Shown here: positions 6,530 through 12,748 of the stretch, piece after piece
Layout of the letters: each line of letters starts with the position of its first letter
Position numbering within the stretch: the stretch's first letter is position 1
Origin: Selenomonadaceae bacterium
GTDB lineage: Bacteria; Bacillota; Negativicutes; Selenomonadales; Selenomonadaceae
Length of the DNA stretch: 13,979 nucleotides
NCBI GenBank assembly: GCA_017390245.1
Contig: JAFPCE010000083.1
Coordinates: 1 to 13,979 of the forward strand
Reading direction: 5' to 3'
The notes under the pieces: model-generated
The model's input: the letters and a program-made list of their open reading frames with translations, nothing else
Databases searched by the model: none
What the model was told of the DNA's origin: nothing
Translations under genes and position numbers: made by a program

Positions 6530-6587
6530 ATATTTTTATTAGCATATTATAAAATTGTAGGTAAATGATTTCTCCGTAATAGAAAAG
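6496..6587. repeat. 20-bp inverted repeat spanning the phoU end and response-regulator leader
   Basis: The left arm (6496-6516) begins CTTTTCTATTACGGG and lies in the last phoU codons (about C204-I211). The right arm (6568-6587) is its reverse complement except that the left arm has one extra G. The arms are 51 bp apart and the right arm ends 2 bp before the GGGG ribosome site of the next gene. There is no T-run, so it is not a normal terminator. In a read-through RNA it would form a long stem beside the ribosome site. Confidence 0.85.
6525..6553 (+). promoter_or_regulatory. Possible internal promoter for the two-component genes
   Basis: TATAAA (6548-6553) lies 17 bp after a weak -35, TGTAGA (6525-6530). 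Transcripts from here would start near 6560, inside the loop of the inverted repeat. They would lack the left arm and leave the response-regulator ribosome site unpaired. This is a weak call based on motifs only. Confidence 0.3.
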
Positions 6588-6599
6588 TGGGGTGCTGGT

Positions 6600-7271
6600 G
6601 TGATTTATTGTGTTGAGGATGATGAGAGTATCAGGGAGCTGATGCTGTATACCTTGAAGGCTTCTGGGCTGGAGGGGGAGGGATTTCCTACTTCTGAGAG
6701 CTTCTGGAAGGCGCTGGATAAAAAGCTGCCTGATTTGGTGATGCTGGATATTATGCTGCCAGGTGAGGATGGGCTGGAGATTCTTACGAAGCTTAGAAAT
6801 AATCCGAAAACTGCTGAGGTGCCTGTGATTATGGCTACTGCCAAGGGGACAGAGTACGATAAGGTCAAGGGACTAGATGCCGGGGCGGATGATTATCTGA
6901 CTAAGCCTTTTGGCATGATGGAGATGGTTTCCCGCATTAAGGCAGTTTTAAGGCGCAGTCATATTACCCTGGGTGAGAATAATCAGCTGCGGTTTGATGG
7001 TGTGGTTCTGGATAAGATTAAGCATCAGGTGACTGTGGATGGCGAGATTATTAATATTCCATTGAAGGAGTATGAGCTTTTGCAGCTGTTTGCAGAAAAT
7101 CCTGGTATTGTTTTCAGCCGTGATACTTTGCTAAACCGTATCTGGTCCACTGATTATTTAGGTGAAAGCCGTACTGTAGATGTGCATATCAGCAGTCTCC
7201 GCAACAGGCTGGGACAGTGGGGCAAGCGTATCAAGACTGTCCGCAGTGTGGGGTATTGCCTGGAGGCATAA
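6600..7271 (+). CDS. phoP: PhoB/PhoP-type response regulator (OmpR family)
   Basis: This 223-residue two-domain regulator most likely controls the phosphate regulon. Residues 1-118 form a receiver with acidic residues E6-D8, phosphoacceptor D50 in LVMLDIMLPGEDG, T80 and K102 in TKPF. Residues 125-223 form an OmpR-type winged helix, with LKEYELLQLF, VDVHISSLRNRL and the terminal VRSVGYCLE. The start is GTG with GGGG 7 bp upstream; no other start gives a complete first strand. Its place after pst-phoU and before a PhoR-type kinase, and the Pho boxes before pstS, indicate the role. The symbol phoB would be equally suitable. Translation may be affected by the inverted repeat abutting its ribosome site. 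Confidence 0.92.
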   Translation: MIYCVEDDESIRELMLYTLKASGLEGEGFPTSESFWKALDKKLPDLVMLDIMLPGEDGLEILTKLRNNPKTAEVPVIMATAKGTEYDKVKGLDAGADDYLTKPFGMMEMVSRIKAVLRRSHITLGENNQLRFDGVVLDKIKHQVTVDGEIINIPLKEYELLQLFAENPGIVFSRDTLLNRIWSTDYLGESRTVDVHISSLRNRLGQWGKRIKTVRSVGYCLEA

Positions 7272-7277
7272 GGGATA

Positions 7278-8480
7278 ATGAAGCACAGATATTTTAGTGT
7301 CATCATTCTGGCGTCAGTGGCTTTTATTATTTCTTTAGGACTGATACTGGTTACCATGTATAACTATTTTTCAGAAGTACAGTGGAAGCAGCTACGCAGG
7401 GCCACAGAAATTTCTGCAATGGCTGTTATTAACCAGGGAGAGGATTTTCGCTGGAATTTGCCGGATGAACAATATCGCACTACATTGATTTCGCCACAGG
7501 GCGAGGTCATTTTTGATACAGAAAAACGTGACAGCCATCTGGAAAATCATCTGAAGCGCAAAGAGGTCCAGGAAGCCATGGAAAGTGGCTACGGCGAAAG
7601 CCAGCGCTATTCTGATACCATGATGACAAAGATGTACTATGTGGCGAAAAAATTGCCTGATGGTACCATACTTCGTCTTAGTATGAAGCAATATACTTTA
7701 TTGAGGGTGTTATGGCAGTTATCTTTGCCTATCAGCCTGATTATGCTGTTGGTAATCAGTATGGCAGTGGCAATATCCTACAGGGAAAGCCAGAAGGATA
7801 CACAGGCGGAAACAGAGGCTATGCGCCGGGAATTTACGGCTAATGTTTCCCATGAGCTGAAGTCACCGCTGCATGTGGTGTCTGGCTTTGCTGAATTGAT
7901 GAAAAGCGGCATGGCACGGCCGGAGGATATGCCTGGTTTTGCAGAAAAGATATATAATGAAGCCCAGCGCATGATTCGTCTGGTGGAGGATATTATTACT
8001 TTGTCCAAGCTGGATGAGGGCCAGGCATCAGATAAAAAGGTTAAGGTTAATCTTTATAAAATGCTGCAATGTATAGTTGAGGAGCTGCAGCCAAAGGCTA
8101 AGGAAAAAGAGATTTCCTTTGAGCTGATTGGGGAACAATGTACAACCTTTGGCATTGCCCAGCTTTTGCATCAGCTGTTTTATAATCTTTGTGAAAATGC
8201 TATTAAGTACAACCGGCAGGGTGGCAGTGTGACTATTGCTGTGCACTGGGAGGATGGTCATCCTCAGGTGTCTGTAAGGGATACGGGCATTGGCATTCCT
8301 CAGGAGGATATTGGACGGATTTTTGAGAGATTTTACCGGGTGGATAAGAGTCACTCCAAGGAGGTTGGAGGAACGGGACTGGGATTGTCCATTGTGAAGC
8401 ATGCGGCAAAGATAAATGGGGCGAAGATTGAAGTAGAGAGCCTGATGAATGAGGGGACGATTTTTACAGTGAAGTTTTAG
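7278..8480 (+). CDS. phoR: PhoR-type sensor histidine kinase
   Basis: This membrane kinase probably phosphorylates the preceding regulator in response to phosphate status. In order it has membrane segment 1 (about 7-28), a roughly 115-residue extracytoplasmic domain of the PhoR type (YRTTLISPQGEVIFDT... to DGTILRLS), membrane segment 2 (about 145-167), an HisKA domain with H192 in FTANVSHELKSPL, and an HATPase domain with N box NLCENAIKYN, G1 DTGIGIP (335-341), F box FERFYRVD and G2 GGTGLGL (364-370). It has no clear cytoplasmic PAS domain, making it shorter (400 residues) than E. coli or Bacillus PhoR forms that carry one. It starts 6 bp after the regulator stop; GGAGG inside that gene's end is its probable ribosome site. 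It is the last gene of the locus. Confidence 0.92.
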   Translation: MKHRYFSVIILASVAFIISLGLILVTMYNYFSEVQWKQLRRATEISAMAVINQGEDFRWNLPDEQYRTTLISPQGEVIFDTEKRDSHLENHLKRKEVQEAMESGYGESQRYSDTMMTKMYYVAKKLPDGTILRLSMKQYTLLRVLWQLSLPISLIMLLVISMAVAISYRESQKDTQAETEAMRREFTANVSHELKSPLHVVSGFAELMKSGMARPEDMPGFAEKIYNEAQRMIRLVEDIITLSKLDEGQASDKKVKVNLYKMLQCIVEELQPKAKEKEISFELIGEQCTTFGIAQLLHQLFYNLCENAIKYNRQGGSVTIAVHWEDGHPQVSVRDTGIGIPQEDIGRIFERFYRVDKSHSKEVGGTGLGLSIVKHAAKINGAKIEVESLMNEGTIFTVKF

Positions 8481-8491
8481 GGGTTACATCA

Positions 8492-8532
8492 AAAAGCCGG
8501 TATATCTCGGATACTGAGATATACCGGCTTTT
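8492..8532. terminator. Bidirectional terminator between phoR and the DUF4931 gene
   Basis: Bases 8492-8508 and 8516-8532 form a perfect 17-bp stem (AAAAGCCGGTATATCTC and its complement) around a 7-nt loop. A-run and T-run ends let it stop transcription from both convergent genes. Confidence 0.93.
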
Positions 8533-8551
8533 CTAATATGGTGAAAATCGT

Positions 8552-9406
8552 CTAAATATGGGTGGTGAGGTGGGTAGTGAGGCGGGTGGCCAGGTCCTGG
8601 ATGTTGGTGGAGGTGAAGTGGATGTTGTAGCCAATGAAGAGGGGGGAGGTTGGGAAGCGGGGCATTACCTTGAGGTGTATGCGTCCGTCATAGAGATAGA
8701 AGAACAGGTTGTAGCTGAAGCTTGGGGATGGATGTATTTCCTGCAGGAAGGTAATGGTCTGCTGTATCATGTCAGCCATGGTGTTAATGGACCTGGTTTC
8801 TGGCAGGATGATTTTATGTCCAGGCTGGTGCTGCTGGTAGCCTTTGATAAAATTGGTACCGGCAGGGTAGGCTGCTTCTGTGGCAATGATATTTATTTCT
8901 GTAAAGGCTACATGGGGCCTGGTGGCCATGTTTACTTCAATGCCATCACTGCTGAAGGCAGTAATACCTGCAAATTCTGCAGGGTCAAACATCAGCTCAG
9001 GCTGAAGCTCTGGGAAGCCGACTATTTGCATGTGAGGATGCGTGATAGTGCCACCGGAAAATGGCCCAAAATTTTTAAAGAGGATAGTTACTTCATATTT
9101 GCCACTATTAACCATGTCAACCCAGTGGCTGAGAGCAAAGTGCATCAGCTTGTAAAGATGCTCAGGTGTATAATCAGGAATATCGCTGTGGCATACGTCA
9201 TTTTCAATGAGTACCAGCTGGTAAGAATTTTCAATGACCTGATATTTATTTTTCAGCAAAATGATGCTGCCATCAGTGTCTATAATATCAACCAGCTTAT
9301 CCACAGCACAAAATGGACAGGCAGAATCGGCAGGCTTATAGCCTTTGATGGTACGGGGCTTCTTTTTGCCAATGGAAACATTAAAGGATAAAAGATTTAT
9401 ATTCAT
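8552..9406 (-). CDS. DUF4931 (GalT/HIT-like) domain protein
   Basis: The 284-residue protein resembles the DUF4931 family, relatives of galactose-1-phosphate uridylyltransferase in the HIT-like fold. After a start region containing FNVSIGKKKPRTI, it has a likely zinc-binding pair CPFC (C30, C33), a conserved ILLKNKYQVIENSYQLVLIE segment, and the active-site-like THPHMQIVG (H123, H125, Q127) preceded by KNFGPFSGG. GalT uses HPHGQ for nucleotidyl transfer, so a nucleotidyltransferase or hydrolase reaction is plausible, but the substrate is unknown. The ATG at 9406 lacks a good ribosome site; a TTG at 9424 in frame is no better, so the start is uncertain. It stands alone on the minus strand. Confidence 0.8.
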   Translation of the reverse strand: MNINLLSFNVSIGKKKPRTIKGYKPADSACPFCAVDKLVDIIDTDGSIILLKNKYQVIENSYQLVLIENDVCHSDIPDYTPEHLYKLMHFALSHWVDMVNSGKYEVTILFKNFGPFSGGTITHPHMQIVGFPELQPELMFDPAEFAGITAFSSDGIEVNMATRPHVAFTEINIIATEAAYPAGTNFIKGYQQHQPGHKIILPETRSINTMADMIQQTITFLQEIHPSPSFSYNLFFYLYDGRIHLKVMPRFPTSPLFIGYNIHFTSTNIQDLATRLTTHLTTHI

Positions 9407-9463
9407 AAGCTGAAGGCTTAGCAAAAAATATGGCTATTGCCTTTGACACTCCCTTCTGTTTAG

Positions 9464-9492
9464 TTGCATAGAATAATGCAAGATGGTATAAT
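9464..9492 (+). promoter_or_regulatory. Promoter with dyad over the -35, upstream of the flippase operon
   Basis: TTGCAT (9464-9469) and TATAAT (9487-9492) are 17 bp apart, close to consensus. The -35 is the left arm of a dyad, TTGCAT-N6-ATGCAA (9464-9481), a plausible operator. A second TATAAT lies at 9501-9506 in a TGTTATAATG context. Transcription from here leaves a leader of about 160 nt. Confidence 0.6.
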
Positions 9493-9526
9493 TTTTCTGT
9501 TATAATGAAATAATGATACAATGCTG

Positions 9527-9549
9527 AAGCTATGATTTGATAGCTTTTT
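9527..9549 (+). other. Terminator-like hairpin in the flippase leader
   Basis: AAGCTAT (9527-9533) pairs with ATAGCTT (9540-9546) around GATTTG, followed by TTTATTT. A further ATAGC at 9557-9561 could compete for the left arm. It may be a weak attenuator or just AT-rich spacer; the stem is short. I see nothing else recognisable in 9550-9655. Confidence 0.35.
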
Positions 9550-9661
9550 ATTTATTATAGCCATAATACATAGGTTTTGCAAAAAACATGTATGGCAGGT
9601 TATTAATAGGCATGATATTGATATAAGCGATGCTAATGTCTCATAAATATGATTTAAGGCG

Positions 9662-11359
9662 GTGGTTTTTATTAGCACCCAGGATATAAGTACAGATAAT
9701 AAAAAATCCAGCAAGGCAGAGTCCTTTTTGAAGGGTACTTTGATTCTGACGGTAGCCGGTATTGTAGTTAAGGTTATCGGATCCCTAAACTGGATTTTTG
9801 TCTCCAGAATATTAGGCGGTGAAGGTATTGGATTGTACCAGATGGCTTTCCCAATTTATTTCTTTGCCTTTACTATTTCTACGGCAGGCGTGCCGGTAGC
9901 AATTTCCATTATTACAGCGGAGCGCGTAGCCCTGAAGGACGTGTGGGGAGCTAAGCGTATCTTTAAGATTGCCATGAGCCTGATGTTCTTTACGGGTATC
10001 GTGTTTACGGCTCTTACCTATTTCGGCGCCCAGTGGCTTATTGATTTTCACTTTATCAGAGATCCCCGGGCTTACTGGTCAGTGGTAGCACTGGCGCCGG
10101 CTATTTTCTTTGTAACACTTCTGGCCAGCTCCCGTGGTTATCTCCAGGGCTGGCAGCGAATGACCCCTACAGCTGTTTCTCAGATTGTGGAGCAGATTTT
10201 CCGTGTTATTACCATGATTCTATTTGCCAGTCTGCTGCTGCCTTATGGCATTGATTTTGCAGCTGCTGGTGCCAGCCTAGGTGCTTTTGCCGGTGCGGTA
10301 ACAGGTTTGATTGTACTGGTGTATTTCCATTGGAAGCTGGAAAAGGATATTACCTCAGAGTATGGCAGGGATATTAAACCTAATGCTGATAGTGAAAAGA
10401 GCAGCACCTGGAAGATTATTAAGCGTATCTTTGCTTTGTCTCTGCCAGTTTCTGCAGCCAGCATTATGCTGCCAGTGGTGTCTAACCTGGACCTGGCTAT
10501 TGTACCACAGCGGCTGGAGGTAGCTGGCTACACCGTTAATGAAGCAACTGAGCTTTTTGGTTACCTTACTGGTATGGCAGTGCCACTGGTAAATCTGGCA
10601 ACTATTCTGACAGCATCTCTGGCTGTGAGCCTGGTGCCTGCTATTTCCAAGGCCAAGGCTTTAAACAATGATGAGCTGGTATACAGCCAGACTGCATCTG
10701 GTATCCGTATTTCCAATTTTGTGTGCTTTCCAGCCTTCATTATTGTCATGGTGCTGGCAACACCTATTTCAACTTTGATTTATAATGCTCCAGGAGCAGG
10801 CCCTGCTGTATGGGTTTCCTCCTTCAGCATTGTGCTTTTAGGCTTGCATCAGGTTTCTACTGCAGTGCTGCAGGGTTTAGGCCATCCGTCTATTCCTATG
10901 ATTAATATGATTATTGCAGCGGCTGCTAAGATAGCGCTGAACTGGATTTTAACTGCTATTCCAGCTCTGGGAATCATGGGTGCTGCCTGGGCAACTGCCG
11001 CCGATATGGGTGTGGCAGCAGTGATTAACCTGTTCTTTATTTACAAATATATTGGTTATCGCATGGAGATTCCACAGCTTTTGAAGACTGTTGTGGCTGC
11101 AGCTGTAATGGCTGGTTCTGTATACGGCTTCTATGAGGTGACCATGGCTTACTTTGGCAGCAATGTGCTGTCTACCTTTGGGGCAGTGCCAGTGGGCTGT
11201 ATTGTTTACCTGGTGGTACTTTTGTTAATTGGCGGCATGCTGGAGGAAGACGTAGCCCGGATTCCGATGATTGGCAAGGTGGGTATTAAGACACTGCGCC
11301 GTCTGGGAATTTTTAAGGGTGAAGCTGCTGCGGCTGAAGCAGATAGTGAAGAGAAATAA
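9662..11359 (+). CDS. MOP-superfamily lipid/polysaccharide flippase (SpoVB/YtgP-like)
   Basis: This 565-residue membrane protein has about 14 predicted segments and belongs to the MOP exporter superfamily, polysaccharide biosynthesis branch (COG2244). The start region FLKGTLILTVAGIVVKVIGSLNWIFVSRILGGEGIGLYQMAFPIYFF and the STAGVPVAIS block are characteristic of SpoVB/YtgP proteins, several of which move lipid-linked cell-wall precursors such as lipid II. The exact substrate here is unproven. The C-terminal tail is acidic and alanine-rich. The start is uncertain: GTG 9662 lies only 2 bp after AAGG, so initiation may be at a nearby non-ATG codon. No ATG occurs before the first helix. The lipid kinase follows 27 bp later and is probably co-transcribed. 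Confidence 0.88.
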   Translation: MVFISTQDISTDNKKSSKAESFLKGTLILTVAGIVVKVIGSLNWIFVSRILGGEGIGLYQMAFPIYFFAFTISTAGVPVAISIITAERVALKDVWGAKRIFKIAMSLMFFTGIVFTALTYFGAQWLIDFHFIRDPRAYWSVVALAPAIFFVTLLASSRGYLQGWQRMTPTAVSQIVEQIFRVITMILFASLLLPYGIDFAAAGASLGAFAGAVTGLIVLVYFHWKLEKDITSEYGRDIKPNADSEKSSTWKIIKRIFALSLPVSAASIMLPVVSNLDLAIVPQRLEVAGYTVNEATELFGYLTGMAVPLVNLATILTASLAVSLVPAISKAKALNNDELVYSQTASGIRISNFVCFPAFIIVMVLATPISTLIYNAPGAGPAVWVSSFSIVLLGLHQVSTAVLQGLGHPSIPMINMIIAAAAKIALNWILTAIPALGIMGAAWATAADMGVAAVINLFFIYKYIGYRMEIPQLLKTVVAAAVMAGSVYGFYEVTMAYFGSNVLSTFGAVPVGCIVYLVVLLLIGGMLEEDVARIPMIGKVGIKTLRRLGIFKGEAAAAEADSEEK

Positions 11360-11386
11360 AACGTAACAGAGGTTTTGTGAAGATAT

Positions 11387-12256
11387 ATGAAAAAATTAGT
11401 TTTAGTATATAATCCAGTTTCTGGGCGGGCTGTGTTTAAGTCTCAGCTGGATGAGATTATTGAAAAGCTCCAGAGCAGGGGCTGTATGGTGATTCCCTAC
11501 CGCACTACGCCGGAAAATAGGGATTTGCTGGATTTTATTAAAGCAGCAGCGCCAGAGGGCATTATTGCTGCTGGCGGTGATGGCACTGTCCATGAGATAG
11601 TAAATCTTGTTATGAAGGAAAAGCTGGATATTCCTGTGGGGATTATTGGCAGCGGAACATCTAATGATTTTGCTACCTATCTGAAGCTGGATACGGAGGA
11701 GTATTTCGACCGCATTGCTGCTGGCAATACCATGAAAATTGACTTGGGCTGGACTGGTGAGGATTACTTTATCAATGTAGCTAGTGCTGGCATGGTAACT
11801 TCCATTGCCCACGAGGTAAATACCAGGCTGAAGAATGTTTTTGGCAAGATGGCCTACTATGTGCAGGGGCTGAAGACACTGCCTCAGTTTAAGGCACTGG
11901 ATCTGCGCATCAAAACCGATAAGGAAGAAATTGAGGAAAAAGCTTTTTTATTTCTGATTACCAACAGCAGTGTGGTGGCCAGCTTTAAAAATGCAGCTGT
12001 GCAGGCCAGCGTACAGGATGGGCTGCTGGACCTTATCGTCATCCGCCAGTGCAATATTGCGGAATTGATGAAGCTGACAGCCGAGCTGATGGCTGGCAGG
12101 GAAATGACTGATACCAAGAATGTGATTTACATTCAGGGAACTACCTTTGATATTTCCTGTGACAGTGAGCTGGACAGTGACTTAGATGGGGAGCTGGGGC
12201 CAAAGCTGCCACTTCATATTGAGGTTGTGCCAAAGGCTTTGGAAATTTTTTATTAA
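11387..12256 (+). CDS. YegS/BmrU-like lipid kinase (diacylglycerol kinase family)
   Basis: The 289-residue protein is a DAGK-catalytic-domain lipid kinase. It has the N-terminal VYNPVSGR, the nucleotide-binding GGDGTVHE (63-70), the GIIGSGTSNDFA block (86-96), a second-domain NVASAGM segment and a C-terminal DGE within DSDLDGELG, all family features. Such enzymes phosphorylate diacylglycerol or related lipids at the inner membrane face; which lipid is used cannot be told from sequence. The ATG at 11387 gives the canonical MKKLVLVYNP start. The Shine-Dalgarno is weak (AGAGG about 14 bp away). Pairing with a flippase suggests a shared role in envelope lipid carrier or lipid recycling; this is inference. 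Confidence 0.9.
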   Translation: MKKLVLVYNPVSGRAVFKSQLDEIIEKLQSRGCMVIPYRTTPENRDLLDFIKAAAPEGIIAAGGDGTVHEIVNLVMKEKLDIPVGIIGSGTSNDFATYLKLDTEEYFDRIAAGNTMKIDLGWTGEDYFINVASAGMVTSIAHEVNTRLKNVFGKMAYYVQGLKTLPQFKALDLRIKTDKEEIEEKAFLFLITNSSVVASFKNAAVQASVQDGLLDLIVIRQCNIAELMKLTAELMAGREMTDTKNVIYIQGTTFDISCDSELDSDLDGELGPKLPLHIEVVPKALEIFY

Positions 12257-12273
12257 AAGAATTTTTGACATAA

Positions 12274-12321
12274 AAAAAGGTCTTATCTATGCAGCGGATA
12301 GTGCATGGGTAAGACCTTTTT
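12274..12321. terminator. Bidirectional terminator between the lipid kinase and the small gene
   Basis: AAAAAGGTCTTA (12274-12285) pairs with TAAGACCTTTTT (12310-12321). The stem continues inward through G-T pairs to ATGCA (12289-12293) and TGCAT (12302-12306), giving about 20 bp with an 8-nt loop. It serves both convergent genes. Confidence 0.92.
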
Positions 12322-12340
12322 GGTTTGACTAAAATTCGCA

Positions 12341-12613
12341 TTAAAGCTGTGGCATATCCTTCATCCAGCCCTTAAAGGCTCTGATGATATTGCCTGCAGG
12401 CATAGCATCTAACTGCTCATCAGTGAGGTTAGCAGGAATCATTGGTGCTAAGGTTGCTGCAGCTGCTAAAAATTCTTCGTAGGACATATCACCAAGAGCT
12501 GGTTTAACAGTGTCATAAGCTTCTTTTGGTGAGGTTGCAGCAGCCAGCTTCTGGAGCATCTCAGGGTTCTGCATAACTACAGCACCGATTTGCATGAATT
12601 TCTCAGGTATCAT
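12341..12613 (-). CDS. Small protein resembling a Nif11-type leader peptide
   Basis: This 90-residue helical protein has no family I can name with certainty. Its layout resembles Nif11-type RiPP leader peptides: EKFMQIGAVVMQNPEMLQKLAAATSPKEAYDTV, then MSYEEFLAAAATL, then LTDEQLDAM (63-71) followed by PAG (72-74). Such leaders typically end EELE-x-VAGG just before cleavage. The last 16 residues, NIIRAFKGWMKDMPQL, would be the core and are amphipathic with no cysteine. No modifying enzyme or exporter is in the window, so it could equally be a free-standing small protein. The ATG at 12613 has AAAGGA 11 bp upstream; a GTG at 12622 is too close to it. A good promoter lies upstream. Confidence 0.7.
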   Translation of the reverse strand: MIPEKFMQIGAVVMQNPEMLQKLAAATSPKEAYDTVKPALGDMSYEEFLAAAATLAPMIPANLTDEQLDAMPAGNIIRAFKGWMKDMPQL

Positions 12614-12639
12614 AAATATCACATTCCTTTTCGTTTATA

Positions 12640-12691
12640 GATAAAACAATATTACCATATAATTATAGCAAATAAAACTATTGTTTATCAA
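12640..12691 (-). promoter_or_regulatory. Promoter of the small gene with an inverted repeat
   Basis: On the minus strand TTGATA (12691-12686) is 18 bp before TATAAT (12667-12662), which carries a TGC extension. An inverted repeat, GATAAAACAATA (12640-12651) and TATTGTTTATC (12679-12689), flanks the -10 and overlaps the -35, differing by one extra A. It could be an operator or a looping site. Confidence 0.55.
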
Positions 12692-12748
12692 AAAAAGTAG
12701 TGCAATTTTTTTGATATTTAATTATACTTGAGTGGTGGAGGGATGAAA

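Noticed and set aside
6496..6587. Reading the inverted repeat as an intrinsic terminator after phoU
   Set aside because: The loop is 51 nt and no T-run follows the right arm, so normal intrinsic termination is unlikely.
8558..9391. 277-codon plus-strand ORF antisense to the DUF4931 gene
   Set aside because: Glycine/glutamate-rich start with no recognisable domain. The minus strand carries the clear CPFC and HPHMQ motifs, so this is a shadow frame.
12728..12748. TTG start extending the DHH protein by seven residues
   Set aside because: The extension is encoded by the ribosome binding site itself; ATG 12749 is correctly spaced from GGAGGG.
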